The position numbers were made by a program, and so were the translations under genes. Under the pieces are notes generated by a model. The model had not been told where the DNA came from. It searched no databases and saw only the letters and a program-made list of their open reading frames with translations. A stretch of 44,975 bases of DNA, taken from positions 1 to 44,975 of the forward strand of contig NZ_JAJNMU010000044.1 of the NCBI RefSeq assembly GCF_022458865.1. Reading direction: 5' to 3'. Of the stretch, positions 8,146 to 17,962 are shown in pieces (position 1 is the stretch's first letter; each line of letters starts with the position of its first letter). The stretch comes from Paenibacillus periandrae. GTDB taxonomy: Bacteria > Bacillota > Bacilli > Paenibacillales > NBRC-103111.

Positions 8146-10575
8146 ATGAATAAATCTGGGCACAAAACTATAAAAAAATCAGACTCTGGCCTACAATATG
8201 ATAATTCCGTATTTATCAATGGATTAATCGCGGCCTGCCTAACATTTTTTGTTGCTATTGCCCCTTTTAACAAAGGGTTATTTTACAGTACGAACTATAC
8301 CTTCGAGAAACCCATCTTCGCCTGGATTTTGTTTTTGTCTATTGTCAGCATTCTTGGTACTTGCTTGCTGTATGTAAATAAATCTTCACTTACCCGTGCC
8401 TCAGTGATCGCATATACAGCCGCACTACTGCTTCCCTTAAGCATGATTCTGTCCTATAACGCTTCTGTATCCAAATATATGTCCCAGCAATATATCCTTA
8501 TAGGCTGCATATTGGCATTCATGTTTGTAGTAACAAATGTTTTGACGAGACGCACCGGCTTCTCTTCATGGCTGCAGTGCAGTATAGTGATCGCGGGGTA
8601 TGGGGTTGTTTTATTCGGTATTCTAAATATACTTGGTGTTGCTAGTTACCCCGACGCCATGACAGTAACGCCTACAGCATCAGGATTTGATTTCAGGCTA
8701 TCTTCTGTATTTCAATATGCAAATGCTTACGCAGCCTATTTGATAGCTCTTTTTATCAGCACTGCTTATTTCATCATCCACACTTCCAAGAGATGGCTTT
8801 ATGCCGCATACTCCCTTATGCTGGTTCCAATCATGCTTTCCCTGCTTCTAACCGGCTCCAGAAATGGGCTGCTTACTCTCGCGGTCATGATAGTAATCAT
8901 GTTGTATTTTTTGAATATTTCCCAACAGATTACACTCATTCTGATGTCCGCAGCCTGCTTTTTGCTATGTCTTTTTATGCTTGACCCTATGGTGGCCATT
9001 GGTATTGAAATGCACAATTCCCCAAGCACAGCTCCAGCAACTAAAGGATCTTCAATTATTATTATTTCTAGTCTTGCATTCACTGGACTGTGGTTTTCAT
9101 TAAACCTTAAGCTGCTGCCAGTTTTGCAAAAAAAGCTTCAGTACTTCGAGAAATTCCACTTTTCACGATACACGCTAGTGGTGACACCTATTATACTTTG
9201 CTTCTTAGGAATAGCTGTTTTTTTTGTTTTACAATTCTATTTTCCATACCTAATTCCTGAGCAGGTTCTCAATAGAATTACGAGTATAAGCAGTATCTCC
9301 GAGCGAATCATGTTTTACAAGGATAGCTTGAAAATATTTATGGATTATCCGCTAACAGGAACTGGCGGTGGTGGTTGGCAAATGCTGGCTACAACATACC
9401 AGGAATATCCCTATAAAAGTGCTCAGGTACATAGCTACTTTCTCCAATATCTGGTTGAGTACGGCTTCTTAGGCTTCGCAATTTTAATATTATTTATGGC
9501 TTTTATATTCTATTCTTATATATATAACCACCGTTTAGAAGCCAAGGAGAATAAAGCCCCTAAACACATGATCTTTTTCATTTTTGCTTCGGCTATTTTG
9601 ATCCACAGTATATTCGATTTCAACATGAGCTTTGTTTATTTATCGATACTCGTATTTATTTGCCTGGGCGGCATGTTTACCTCGCCATTCCAGAAAGGAT
9701 ATTTTACTAATAATAATCTCAAAATCCCTATCATTTTGCTTACCTTTGCTCTTTCTATAGGTTCTATTGTGATCATTGTTCAATCTAGCCGTATCTTGGG
9801 CAGCAACGATGCTTTCCGAGCAACCCTACAAACAGCCGGCTCATCAAAAGATAATCAAAAAACAAAAGCCGGGATTGATTATGTCCTTTCTTATGGGACT
9901 AACAACCCTAATTACACTCTTTACAATATTGCTGTATTGATTCAATTGTTCTCTCAGACAAAAGACAAAAGTTACTATGACGAAGCGGTTCGGTCTCTTC
10001 AGACTGTTAGATTATCAGATCCTTATAATCGGGATGTCTGGGAACAAGAATTTAATTTAAAGATTAACAATAATGAATTGGAGAAAGCATTCGAAGTAAC
10101 ACAGCAGAGCCTGAATATTTTCCCTTGGGATATAAAACTGTATGAACGATTGATAAACATCTCTTACCAACTTGGGAATCTTGAAAGAGCTAAGGATGCG
10201 AACAGCAATCCGTCTGTATGGTGGGACAAGGCACTGCTGTATTTCAATATAGTTACTGAGAAAAACAATAAATTAAAGAGCTACACAGCAATTGAACAAA
10301 TCAATAACTTTCCTTTCAGTCCTACAAATCTGATTAGTTTAAACATAGGAATCATTCATTTTTTACGCGGAAATTATACGGAGTCCGAAAAAGTGCTTTT
10401 CGACAAAATAAACTTTTATCCGAAAAGTGATATCGAAAAAGCTATTGACCGGTGGTACTTGGCGGCATTGCAAAAACAATACAAGGATAATATTTCTTTA
10501 TATAATCAACTTTTGTTGAGTGATAATAAAGAAAAGGAACTGATTCAAGGCCTAGTAGACGGACCTAATAAATAA
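8146..10575 (+). CDS. O-antigen ligase / Wzy_C-family membrane protein with C-terminal TPR-like domain
   Basis: The 809-residue protein has about twelve hydrophobic segments up to residue ~570. The large extracytoplasmic loop holds TGTGGGGWQ and later AQVHSYFLQYLVEYG, matching the Wzy_C/WaaL motif region; LLTGSRNG precedes it. The last ~230 residues are soluble and helix-rich with TPR-like spacing (for example SYYDEAVRSLQTV and ERLINISYQLGNLERA), an architecture common in Firmicute ligase/polymerase relatives. The start was set at 8146 because AGAGGAG lies 7 bases upstream; the frame extends to 8071 without a usable site. It stands alone on the plus strand with its own promoter and ends in a strong bidirectional terminator. 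It may ligate finished chains to the wall or act as an alternative polymerase. Confidence 0.82.
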   Translation: MNKSGHKTIKKSDSGLQYDNSVFINGLIAACLTFFVAIAPFNKGLFYSTNYTFEKPIFAWILFLSIVSILGTCLLYVNKSSLTRASVIAYTAALLLPLSMILSYNASVSKYMSQQYILIGCILAFMFVVTNVLTRRTGFSSWLQCSIVIAGYGVVLFGILNILGVASYPDAMTVTPTASGFDFRLSSVFQYANAYAAYLIALFISTAYFIIHTSKRWLYAAYSLMLVPIMLSLLLTGSRNGLLTLAVMIVIMLYFLNISQQITLILMSAACFLLCLFMLDPMVAIGIEMHNSPSTAPATKGSSIIIISSLAFTGLWFSLNLKLLPVLQKKLQYFEKFHFSRYTLVVTPIILCFLGIAVFFVLQFYFPYLIPEQVLNRITSISSISERIMFYKDSLKIFMDYPLTGTGGGGWQMLATTYQEYPYKSAQVHSYFLQYLVEYGFLGFAILILFMAFIFYSYIYNHRLEAKENKAPKHMIFFIFASAILIHSIFDFNMSFVYLSILVFICLGGMFTSPFQKGYFTNNNLKIPIILLTFALSIGSIVIIVQSSRILGSNDAFRATLQTAGSSKDNQKTKAGIDYVLSYGTNNPNYTLYNIAVLIQLFSQTKDKSYYDEAVRSLQTVRLSDPYNRDVWEQEFNLKINNNELEKAFEVTQQSLNIFPWDIKLYERLINISYQLGNLERAKDANSNPSVWWDKALLYFNIVTEKNNKLKSYTAIEQINNFPFSPTNLISLNIGIIHFLRGNYTESEKVLFDKINFYPKSDIEKAIDRWYLAALQKQYKDNISLYNQLLLSDNKEKELIQGLVDGPNK

Positions 10576-10637
10576 AAAAATATTACCTGTCAATACGCAT
10601 TCAGAAATTATTGGATATCTAATTGAATGGGACATAA

Positions 10638-10681
10638 CAAATTTATAAATCAGAAAGGATTCTTTCTGATTTATAAATTTG
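10638..10681. terminator. Bidirectional intrinsic terminator, perfect 20-bp stem
   Basis: A perfect 20-base inverted repeat (10638-10657 with 10662-10681) surrounds a GATT loop. It sits between the converging ligase-like and Wzx genes. The outer part of each arm is A/T-rich, giving U-rich 3' flanks in both directions. Confidence 0.85.
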
Positions 10682-10694
10682 ATACTCACTAAAA

Positions 10695-12200
10695 TTATGA
10701 TCGTTTCAAGACTTTTTTCAATTTATCCAACTTTAGCTCTCTAAACGCTATGAGGCCGAACAAATATAAAGGGATCATAATAGCAAAGCAAATACAAATA
10801 ACAGGCAATATAGGCAAATAATCATGTAAAATTCCTTTGGTAAACCATCCTATACAAGCAATAATTATGGCCAAGCCAACAAGCTTGCACAACAAAACTT
10901 TCGAAACCTGCCAGAGCACGTAACGCTTGGAGTTAAAATAAATAAGTAACGTATACGTAGTAAAAGCAATTAAGGTTGAATAGGCTGCTCCCATATAACC
11001 AAAGTAAGGAATCAAAGCAAAGTTGAATACAACATTCACCAATGCGCTAATTCCTACGAAGATCAGCATGACTTTTGTCTTTTCCTTATATTCATAGCCT
11101 TTATGCCCAATAATCGATACATTCCAAATTATAAAACCAATAACCATCACAGGGATAATAGGTGATCCAGCTGCAAACTCCTTTCCCAACAACAGTGTGC
11201 ATAATTCATGATGAAAAACAATCATGGCCGCTCCAAGTGGCATTGCTATATGAAAATATACTTTTGTAATGCTTTTGATCAAATGCTGCACTTCGATCGT
11301 ACTTTCTGCTCTCATCACCATAGGATGCACAGCGGAAAATAAGGGGGCTACGGATATCCCGATGATAGAAGCCGCCAGACCGTAATTGGCTGCATAAATT
11401 CCAACTTCCGTACTGCCACGGAACCATTCCAGAAAATAACGGTCACATATATCAAGTACTGCCGTCCCCAAAAACCAGCCAATCATCGGCGTTCCAAAAC
11501 GCCAAAATTTCTGAAGAAAATCAGCAAATTGACCGTCTTTCTTAAAAAGGTTTGAACATGAGTTAAATATTTGTGTCTTTACATACAAAGGAACTAGCAA
11601 AGCTACATTAGCAAGAATAGCCCCATAAATAATTCCGTTTATGTGATTTTCTATAAAATAAATCCATACTAATCCTATGCTAAATCTAAGCAACGCGTTC
11701 GCTACCTGAAACCATCGGTATGCTCTTACATTGGAATCCGATTGAAACAGCGAAACCCCCGTTGTATATAAAATTTGAGTCCATATCAAAACAACGACCA
11801 ATATATATTCGCTTGACGTTAACAAGGAAAACCCGGTAACAATCCTGTGCATCGCTATCGACACAAGCACAAGGACAATCGAAATAAAGATCATCATTCT
11901 TATCAGATTTCTATCAAATTCATCCTGCCTGCCTTCCCTTGCATACTCCGGCCGATATCTCTGGAGGGATTGAATATTCCATTGAGCACAAATAATCGTC
12001 AAAAATGTAGTTGTGCTGATTAACAATGAATAGTGTCCGTAATCTGATGGCGCAAATATTCTTGTCAACAACATCAGCAATAAAAAGTTTAGAGTAGAAG
12101 GTACCAAAATAGCAGGTATGTATCCTAATGATTCTTTGTTAAGACGAAGCAAGGTGTGCTGAATAAAACTGCTCGAACTGACTGCCTTTTCACTGATCAT
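10695..12200 (-). CDS. Wzx-type polysaccharide flippase (MATE/MOP superfamily)
   Basis: The 501-residue protein has 12-14 predicted membrane helices and no catalytic motif. It opens with a short polar N-terminus, then SLGYIPAILVPSTLNFLLLMLLTR and repeated helix pairs as in the PST/Wzx family. It would move undecaprenyl-linked repeat units across the membrane. The start at 12200 has AAGGGGA about 5 bases upstream. It is a single minus-strand gene between two plus-strand units and is the only flippase in the window, so it probably serves all the transferases around it. Substrate specificity cannot be read from sequence. Confidence 0.85.
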   Translation of the reverse strand: MISEKAVSSSSFIQHTLLRLNKESLGYIPAILVPSTLNFLLLMLLTRIFAPSDYGHYSLLISTTTFLTIICAQWNIQSLQRYRPEYAREGRQDEFDRNLIRMMIFISIVLVLVSIAMHRIVTGFSLLTSSEYILVVVLIWTQILYTTGVSLFQSDSNVRAYRWFQVANALLRFSIGLVWIYFIENHINGIIYGAILANVALLVPLYVKTQIFNSCSNLFKKDGQFADFLQKFWRFGTPMIGWFLGTAVLDICDRYFLEWFRGSTEVGIYAANYGLAASIIGISVAPLFSAVHPMVMRAESTIEVQHLIKSITKVYFHIAMPLGAAMIVFHHELCTLLLGKEFAAGSPIIPVMVIGFIIWNVSIIGHKGYEYKEKTKVMLIFVGISALVNVVFNFALIPYFGYMGAAYSTLIAFTTYTLLIYFNSKRYVLWQVSKVLLCKLVGLAIIIACIGWFTKGILHDYLPILPVICICFAIMIPLYLFGLIAFRELKLDKLKKVLKRS

Positions 12201-12241
12201 AAAAAGTCCCCTTATAGTAACAATAATAAATTTCTAGCTAG

Positions 12242-12270
12242 TGTTTCCAACAATATTTTGCTATTATAAT
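12242..12270 (+). promoter_or_regulatory. Possible promoter for the Wzz-GT2-Wzy unit
   Basis: A perfect TATAAT (12265-12270) lies 41 bases before the ATG at 12312, but the -35 region (about 12242-12247) matches consensus poorly. GGAG precedes the ATG by 8 bases. Confidence 0.3.
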
Positions 12271-12311
12271 CTAGGCTGGGCTCACTAATCAATGATATTG
12301 GAGATTGCTAG

Positions 12312-13106
12312 ATGAATGAGGATATAAATGTGCAAGAAATTTGGATGACTCTTTGGAAAGGGAAAATGATATGTATATTATGTGTAGCACTAAGCATCAT
12401 TCTAACTGGACTGGCCAGTTGGTTCATGTTTAAACCGACTTTAATTACAAGTGTAACCATACATGTAAATAAATCTGTAACCAACGATTCGGCAGCTTTG
12501 GCCGGGCTAGTTGAACAGTTCAAAAGTGCTTTTTTTATTGAACGTGTTTTAAAAAAAATAAATAACCCGCAACTTACAATTAACAAGCTTCAAAACAATA
12601 TTAATTTTGAAGTCTTATCAGAGCCTGACACTATTAAACTTATAGTAAGAGGAACTGATCCTCAGGAAATAGTTGATTACGCAAATACGGCTTCCATTGA
12701 AATGGCAACTATGATTGACATCTATACTAGACAGAACAGGATCATTTTTTTAAAAGAACGAATCTCGGAAATAGACAGAGTGCTTATATCCGGCCATGAA
12801 GATCAAACAAGGCGTGCCGTTGTTGAAGAAGAAAAAAAAGAAATTAATAATTCAATCACAGTATTAGATAAAGATATAGCTCTTCTAGAAGCGAATAGAT
12901 TAAATAATCCCGTTGCTGATACATTCAAAATTTTTCCGAATTTTATCTACTATATATATATTTCGCCTGCCATTAAAGTATCCTCTTTAGGAGGACCTCA
13001 AATTGCAGTCAATATGCTGTTCATGTCTGTAATAACGGCAATAGCTTCCATGCTTGGTCTGCTGATCAGAAATTCCGGGAAACTAATTACTTTTAAACAC
13101 ACTTGA
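12312..13106 (+). CDS. Wzz-like chain-length determinant / polysaccharide co-polymerase
   Basis: The 264-residue protein has the PCP layout: membrane helix one at residues ~20-42, a long helical extracytoplasmic part of ~180 residues, and helix two at ~228-248. The N-terminal DINVQEIWMTLWKGK matches the Wzz domain entry. There is no Walker-type BY-kinase domain, so unlike CpsC/CpsD systems the kinase is absent or encoded elsewhere. It would set the length of the chain made by the adjacent Wzy-like proteins. It starts a three-gene plus-strand unit, 10 bases before the GT2 gene. Confidence 0.78.
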   Translation: MNEDINVQEIWMTLWKGKMICILCVALSIILTGLASWFMFKPTLITSVTIHVNKSVTNDSAALAGLVEQFKSAFFIERVLKKINNPQLTINKLQNNINFEVLSEPDTIKLIVRGTDPQEIVDYANTASIEMATMIDIYTRQNRIIFLKERISEIDRVLISGHEDQTRRAVVEEEKKEINNSITVLDKDIALLEANRLNNPVADTFKIFPNFIYYIYISPAIKVSSLGGPQIAVNMLFMSVITAIASMLGLLIRNSGKLITFKHT

Positions 13107-13116
13107 GGTGTACGCT

Positions 13117-14070
13117 ATGCAAGTAAATAATAATATAGGTAGTGAACTTCCATTAGTTACTATTGTTACTCCTTCCTATAACCAAGCTGAATTTTTGGAG
13201 GCATGCATTTCCAGTGTCTTGATGCAGGACTATCCACGAATAGAATATATTGTATTAAACGATGGATCTACCGATCATACTGCAACTATACTAGAAAAAT
13301 ATCGGGAACGTATACGCTATGAGAATCAATCGAATATGGGCCAGGCCAGCACTTTAAATAAGGGATGGAGCCTGGCGAGTGGCTCAATACTAGGATATTT
13401 GAGTTCTGATGATATCCTTCATCCCTGGGCTGTTAGATTGGCTGTAAATGAGCTGTCAAATCATCCAGAGACAGTAATGGTTTATCCTAACTGTGATCTG
13501 ATAGATCCCAATTCAAGAATTATTAAAAAGTCTGTTTCAAAACCAACCGACTATATCGCTTTAGTCAGGGATCAGGAATGTCATGTCGGTCCGGGTGCTT
13601 TTTTTAGAAAAGAGACATTTAATATTGTTGGGGGATGGAATTCAGATTTAAAGCTGGCCCCGGATAGAGAATTTTGGATGAGAATGGGCTTGCATGGAAA
13701 ATTTAGAATGATACCAGAAGTATGCGCCCAATATCGGATGCATCCAAAATCCATATCTTATTATGCCACGGATCTTAAAGCTGCATCTGAGTATATTCAA
13801 GTGACTCAACAGTTTTTTAACAGGTCTGATATCCCCTCCGAACTCTTCAATCAAAAAGATATTGCCTTTAGCAAGGCGCATGTTGTAGCTGCCCGGATTC
13901 ATCTTCGCGGAGGACGTATTTTGAACTGCCTTGAAGAGATTAAGTCTGCCTATCAGTGTGATCCTAAGCTAAATATCGCCGCTTTGATTATTATGCTAAT
14001 CAGGACAAGTATAAGTCGATCCGTTTATCGGGTCATCTGGAACTTACGTCAAATATTTTCCAAAAAATAG
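13117..14070 (+). CDS. GT2 family glycosyltransferase
   Basis: The 317-residue inverting GT-A enzyme has VTIVTPSYNQAEFLEACI, LNDGSTDHT and the SSDD (DxD-like) metal site. QYRMHP marks the end of the catalytic domain, followed by a basic C-terminal tail. The ATG at 13117 has GAGGTG 6 bases upstream; the frame also opens with a GTG at 13108 that would sit on that ribosome site. It is clearly paralogous to the GT2 at 15425-16360: both have SNMGQA..LNKGW, the SSDD site and a matching SR..Y...W..R C-terminal tail. The donor sugar is unknown. Confidence 0.88.
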   Translation: MQVNNNIGSELPLVTIVTPSYNQAEFLEACISSVLMQDYPRIEYIVLNDGSTDHTATILEKYRERIRYENQSNMGQASTLNKGWSLASGSILGYLSSDDILHPWAVRLAVNELSNHPETVMVYPNCDLIDPNSRIIKKSVSKPTDYIALVRDQECHVGPGAFFRKETFNIVGGWNSDLKLAPDREFWMRMGLHGKFRMIPEVCAQYRMHPKSISYYATDLKAASEYIQVTQQFFNRSDIPSELFNQKDIAFSKAHVVAARIHLRGGRILNCLEEIKSAYQCDPKLNIAALIIMLIRTSISRSVYRVIWNLRQIFSKK

Positions 14071-14083
14071 GTGATTATAATCA

Positions 14084-15406
14084 ATGGAACTATTGTTCAT
14101 AGGTATTTGTTATAGCATAAGTATTCTGTTTTTAGTAACTCCTCTTATATTAATAATTAAAAATAATAATTTCCGTAAATATTTTGTTTATTTTATTTGC
14201 AACACTGGCTTTTTAACTTTAAATGTTGTGGGACTCGTTTCATTTAATATTCTTAAACGCCAGCCTTCAATAGAACTTTACTTATGTTACCTCTTAATTT
14301 CCTTTTCTTTTTTTATATTATATTATGTTCTCGAAGCTGTCAGAAATAAATACACCTATCCGGCAATCGCTCCTAAAATTGGCATTGGGGAATTCTCCAT
14401 AGCAAAAACAATCATTATTGTATTGCTCGGTACCAGTATATTTTCTACCATTTTATGTTCTTACATCCTTTCGCCACCGTTGCTTTTCAGGTTTGACTTA
14501 TATGGAAACTGGTCGTCTCTCGTATCAAAAAGAATTGACATTGTGCTAACATCTAAATTTCATTGGTTCGCTTTAGGAATATTCGAAATCCCTTTATTTT
14601 TGACTATATTCATAAGTATGATTACGATTTACCAGCAAAAGCAAAAAAGTATGGATTATAAGATATGGAGAAAATATGCTCTTTTTGTGATTTCAATTTC
14701 CACCATCCTATCCATTCAATACCTTAATAAACAATACATTATGTATTTAATGGCCGCTTTGCTCCTAACTTCTATCATTATGGCGAATACTATTTCATTG
14801 AAGAAACTATTATTATTTATGATTACAGCTTTTTTCGTACTCTATGCGCTTTATAGCGTGTATGTTGGAAGCATATCCATAATGTATATATCCGGAACCA
14901 TTTTTCATCGCATTTTCGAGGTATATCCATGGGCATCTTCCATCGCTTTTGAGATATTTCCAAAAAATCATTTTTTTCTGTACGGAACTTCGTTCATTAA
15001 CCTGTTTGGCTTATTTGATTACCAACAGGTCAGTGCGGCGAATATGATTTACCCTTACATATATGGAAATGTCGGCTTTGGTAGCGCTCCACTACCAGCT
15101 TTAATGGAGAATTATGTGAATTGGGGGTGGTTTGGAATTGTTGTAGGTATAGCGGTTATGTATTTTTTGATCGTTTTTACAACTCTGTTATCCTGGACCA
15201 AAAATCTGTTTCATTTCTCCATGTCTATCTATTTAACCATGAAATTGATTCTGCTATGGCAGGTTCCTTTCTGGTTTGGAACCATTGAGCCCACCCTGTT
15301 ATTTTTGATTTTATGCCTATATTCGTTTTATTATATTTGTTCGTACATCGTTGCCAGCCGTTTGCCACAAAAAAGACATATTAACCTCCAAAGCCATAAA
15401 AAATAA
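14084..15406 (+). CDS. Wzy-like oligosaccharide repeat-unit polymerase
   Basis: The 440-residue protein has ~11-12 membrane helices and a large periplasm-side loop in the second half, with YVNWGWFGIVVG as the usual polymerase-type signature after it. No similarity to transporters is evident. It would join flipped repeat units on the outer face. The ATG at 14084 has AGGTGA about 10 bases upstream and follows the GT2 gene by 13 bases. The gene ends only 18 bases before the end of the converging GT2 gene and no terminator is visible between them, so transcripts may overlap. Wzy proteins diverge strongly, so this rests on topology and context. Confidence 0.7.
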   Translation: MELLFIGICYSISILFLVTPLILIIKNNNFRKYFVYFICNTGFLTLNVVGLVSFNILKRQPSIELYLCYLLISFSFFILYYVLEAVRNKYTYPAIAPKIGIGEFSIAKTIIIVLLGTSIFSTILCSYILSPPLLFRFDLYGNWSSLVSKRIDIVLTSKFHWFALGIFEIPLFLTIFISMITIYQQKQKSMDYKIWRKYALFVISISTILSIQYLNKQYIMYLMAALLLTSIIMANTISLKKLLLFMITAFFVLYALYSVYVGSISIMYISGTIFHRIFEVYPWASSIAFEIFPKNHFFLYGTSFINLFGLFDYQQVSAANMIYPYIYGNVGFGSAPLPALMENYVNWGWFGIVVGIAVMYFLIVFTTLLSWTKNLFHFSMSIYLTMKLILLWQVPFWFGTIEPTLLFLILCLYSFYYICSYIVASRLPQKRHINLQSHKK

Positions 15407-15424
15407 TGAACTGAATGTAATTGC

Positions 15425-16360
15425 TTATTTATGTTTGCTTTGCAAATTTCTTATTTTCCATACCAGCTTATACAGCGGCCTGCTAAAAACAGCATTAATT
15501 AATAAGCGTACAGTTTTAATGGAAAAAATATTTTTCGGGTATATCTGAAGTGACTTATACAACATAGAAACTCCTTTTTTCAACCTATTTGACCTTAAGT
15601 GCAAGCGTGAAGACAATATATAAGCATTTGAGAGTGCGTAATTGAAATCTCGCGAAATATAACCAGGTATTTTTTTTTCTGTTTTATAAAATTTGTTTAC
15701 AATAGCCAGTGGCTCCTCTGCCCTGACTTGGTCTAATTTGGCAAAGGATTGAGAAAGTTCGTGAACTCTGTATAAAGCATCAACAAAAGGCAGTCGTTTG
15801 AATTCACCTAATAGACCCAATCTGAGCCAGAATTCCAGATCAGGCATTTGACGAAATTGTCCATCCCAGCCTCCGGTAATTTCGAAAGCAGAACGCCGAA
15901 AAAAAACACCAGGTCCTGGCTGACAAATAAGTTTAACAGCCATATCATGATAACTATAATCACGAGCTTTGACACTTCTGATCGTATTGGAATCAGCATC
16001 AATCAATTTGTAATCGCAATAGGTCATAATCACAGCGCTATCCTGATTTAAATATTGTACAGCGTGTTCAGCAGCTGATGGTAAGAGCACATCATCAGAA
16101 CTCAAATAGGATAAGATGCCCCCCTTTGACATTTGCCAGCCTTTATTCAAAGAATTAGCCTGCCCCATATTGACATGGCTCTCCCATATCAGCCTTCCGT
16201 TATATTTGCTCAGAATCTCAACCGTGTTATCAGTTGATCCGTCATCAAGAACAATTAACTCTATCGGGCTGTATGTTTGCGCCAAAACGCTATCTATAGC
16301 CGCTACCAAGTAATCAGAGCAATTATAAGTAGGAATCACTATTGAAACAAGCGGATTCAT
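15425..16360 (-). CDS. GT2 family glycosyltransferase, paralogue of 13117-14070
   Basis: This 311-residue GT-A transferase has VSIVIPTYNCSDYLVAAI, LDDGSTDNTVEIL, SSDD and ALYRVHE. It aligns along its whole length with the plus-strand GT2 at 13117. The two probably arose by duplication and diverged, adding different sugars or linkages. The ATG overlaps the stop of the preceding polymerase-like gene by 4 bases (ATGA) with AGGAG inside that gene, a translational-coupling arrangement. It converges on the Wzy-like gene at 14084-15406. Confidence 0.88.
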   Translation of the reverse strand: MNPLVSIVIPTYNCSDYLVAAIDSVLAQTYSPIELIVLDDGSTDNTVEILSKYNGRLIWESHVNMGQANSLNKGWQMSKGGILSYLSSDDVLLPSAAEHAVQYLNQDSAVIMTYCDYKLIDADSNTIRSVKARDYSYHDMAVKLICQPGPGVFFRRSAFEITGGWDGQFRQMPDLEFWLRLGLLGEFKRLPFVDALYRVHELSQSFAKLDQVRAEEPLAIVNKFYKTEKKIPGYISRDFNYALSNAYILSSRLHLRSNRLKKGVSMLYKSLQIYPKNIFSIKTVRLLINAVFSRPLYKLVWKIRNLQSKHK

Positions 16361-17895
16361 AAGTTCTCCTGTCTACTGGCTGCCATATTCCGGTTTATGT
16401 TAAGTTTGTTCTGCAATATCCAAATTACTACAAGTGCAGCCCAAAGTTCAATAAAAAATGTTAATCCCAAATAAGGAAAATTCATTTGACACAACACATT
16501 TGCCATGGATAAGCCAATAAAAGAAATTAAAAATATATTCTTAAGGTAGTAAAAACAAAAGAGTTCCGTTACGAACATTAATACACAAACAAGCAGCATT
16601 CCACTAAACACATACCATATCGATCCAGAATAGTAAAGGATTGCCACAACACCTGGAATAGTCATAAACGTTGTTTTACTGGATTCTAAATATAAGGACT
16701 TGGAGAGTCTCTGATAAAGGGAGTTAACCCCTGTTCTCGGATCTTCCGTTAAAGCGTTCATTAAATAGGATACACCTAAACTCTCTCTACTAGAAGCAAC
16801 GGCAAGAATTCCTTCCATGCCTATCCACCTATTAATAAACAGATTCTGAAGTTCATATTTTGCTGCTTCTTTGACACCAGAAGGCAGTTCCTTGAACGTT
16901 ACCGCCTCAGGTACTACTGGTGTTGACACTGCTGTGCTTGCATCTGTCTGAGGTACTACTGGTGTTGGCACCGCTGTTTCTATTTTTGGATTACTGCTCA
17001 TTGATAAATTATAGTATAAAGGAAGCCTCAATAGCGATACCGAAACCAAGCTTAAAGCAAATAAGCAACAAAAAATCACTCCCAATAAAGCCAGTTTTCT
17101 TATATTAAAATGAGCTTTGAACTCCTTTTCGGTAATAACAATAAAATAAGGAATGGTACGAAATAAATACATAGATCTGCTCAATGCAGTAATGGAAGAA
17201 ATCACACCTTCTAAAAAAGCTGCTATCACTACGATCAGGAGACTTTTGTTTTTATTGTGATATTCCCAGAAAATCAAGCAAGACATCCATATTCCAAATC
17301 CCACATTAATAAACCACGCCGCTAGCAAATTAAACGGAAATAACAAAAAAACCTTTGTATTAATTCCTACCTGGTAATAGGCACCCCAAACATTTGCTAG
17401 ATTTAAACCGACGATACAAAGCAATGTAATTGACCATATCATATTGCGATAACGGATATACCAGATAGGAAGCTTTAACAAACTTTGATTTGCGTTCAGA
17501 ATATGAGGTTTATCCCTTTTATATAAGCGAACATATACAAGGTGCAGAGAGCGGAATACGATCAAACCCATGGCAGCCGCAGCAGATATGTAAAGACCTT
17601 TATCCCATTGCTGAGGTAAACCAGTAAATAGACCTACTGGCTCTATAAAGGACTGGCCAGAATAAGAATGGAACATAAATTTAACCCAAAATCCCAAAAA
17701 AAGAAATGAAGCAAAAAACGTATAGGAATAAATTCGTGGTCTGGGAAAAACAAGTAAAAACATTCCCAAGAAGCTTAAATCGAACAATAAGAAAGGAACT
17801 GCGGTTCCTGGATATTTATTTACCAAAGGAATTGTAATCAAGAACAAAAAAATAGGCATAACTACAAATAGCAGCTTCTTTACTGATGTGTCCAC
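16357..17895 (-). CDS. Second Wzy-like polymerase / large polytopic membrane protein
   Basis: This 512-residue protein has about twelve hydrophobic segments. A long outer loop (residues ~310-420) contains a Pro/Val/Thr-rich stretch with two 14-residue tandem repeats (see repeat entry), then VASSRESLGVSYLMNAL. Topology and position beside a GT2 gene suggest a repeat-unit polymerase. The likely start is a GTG at 17895, giving MDTSVKK, with AAGGGA about 12 bases upstream, so the start is moderately certain. Having two Wzy-like proteins plus a ligase-like protein in one cluster is unusual. An exporter role or O-acyl transfer cannot be excluded. Confidence 0.62.
   Translation of the reverse strand: MDTSVKKLLFVVMPIFLFLITIPLVNKYPGTAVPFLLFDLSFLGMFLLVFPRPRIYSYTFFASFLFLGFWVKFMFHSYSGQSFIEPVGLFTGLPQQWDKGLYISAAAAMGLIVFRSLHLVYVRLYKRDKPHILNANQSLLKLPIWYIRYRNMIWSITLLCIVGLNLANVWGAYYQVGINTKVFLLFPFNLLAAWFINVGFGIWMSCLIFWEYHNKNKSLLIVVIAAFLEGVISSITALSRSMYLFRTIPYFIVITEKEFKAHFNIRKLALLGVIFCCLFALSLVSVSLLRLPLYYNLSMSSNPKIETAVPTPVVPQTDASTAVSTPVVPEAVTFKELPSGVKEAAKYELQNLFINRWIGMEGILAVASSRESLGVSYLMNALTEDPRTGVNSLYQRLSKSLYLESSKTTFMTIPGVVAILYYSGSIWYVFSGMLLVCVLMFVTELFCFYYLKNIFLISFIGLSMANVLCQMNFPYLGLTFFIELWAALVVIWILQNKLNINRNMAASRQENL
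16908..16978 (-). repeat. 42-bp tandem repeat coding a Pro/Val-rich loop
   Basis: GGTACTACTGGTGTTG recurs 42 bases apart (at 16910 and 16952), giving two near copies of a 14-codon unit, each with AV(S/P)TPVVP, in the extracytoplasmic loop of the polymerase-like protein. The period is in frame, so copy number could change without breaking the gene. Confidence 0.75.
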
Positions 17896-17962
17896 TTATC
17901 CGTATATCCCTTCGTACAATCATTTTCTTAAATATATCAAACGACTACAATCAAAGAAGGGT

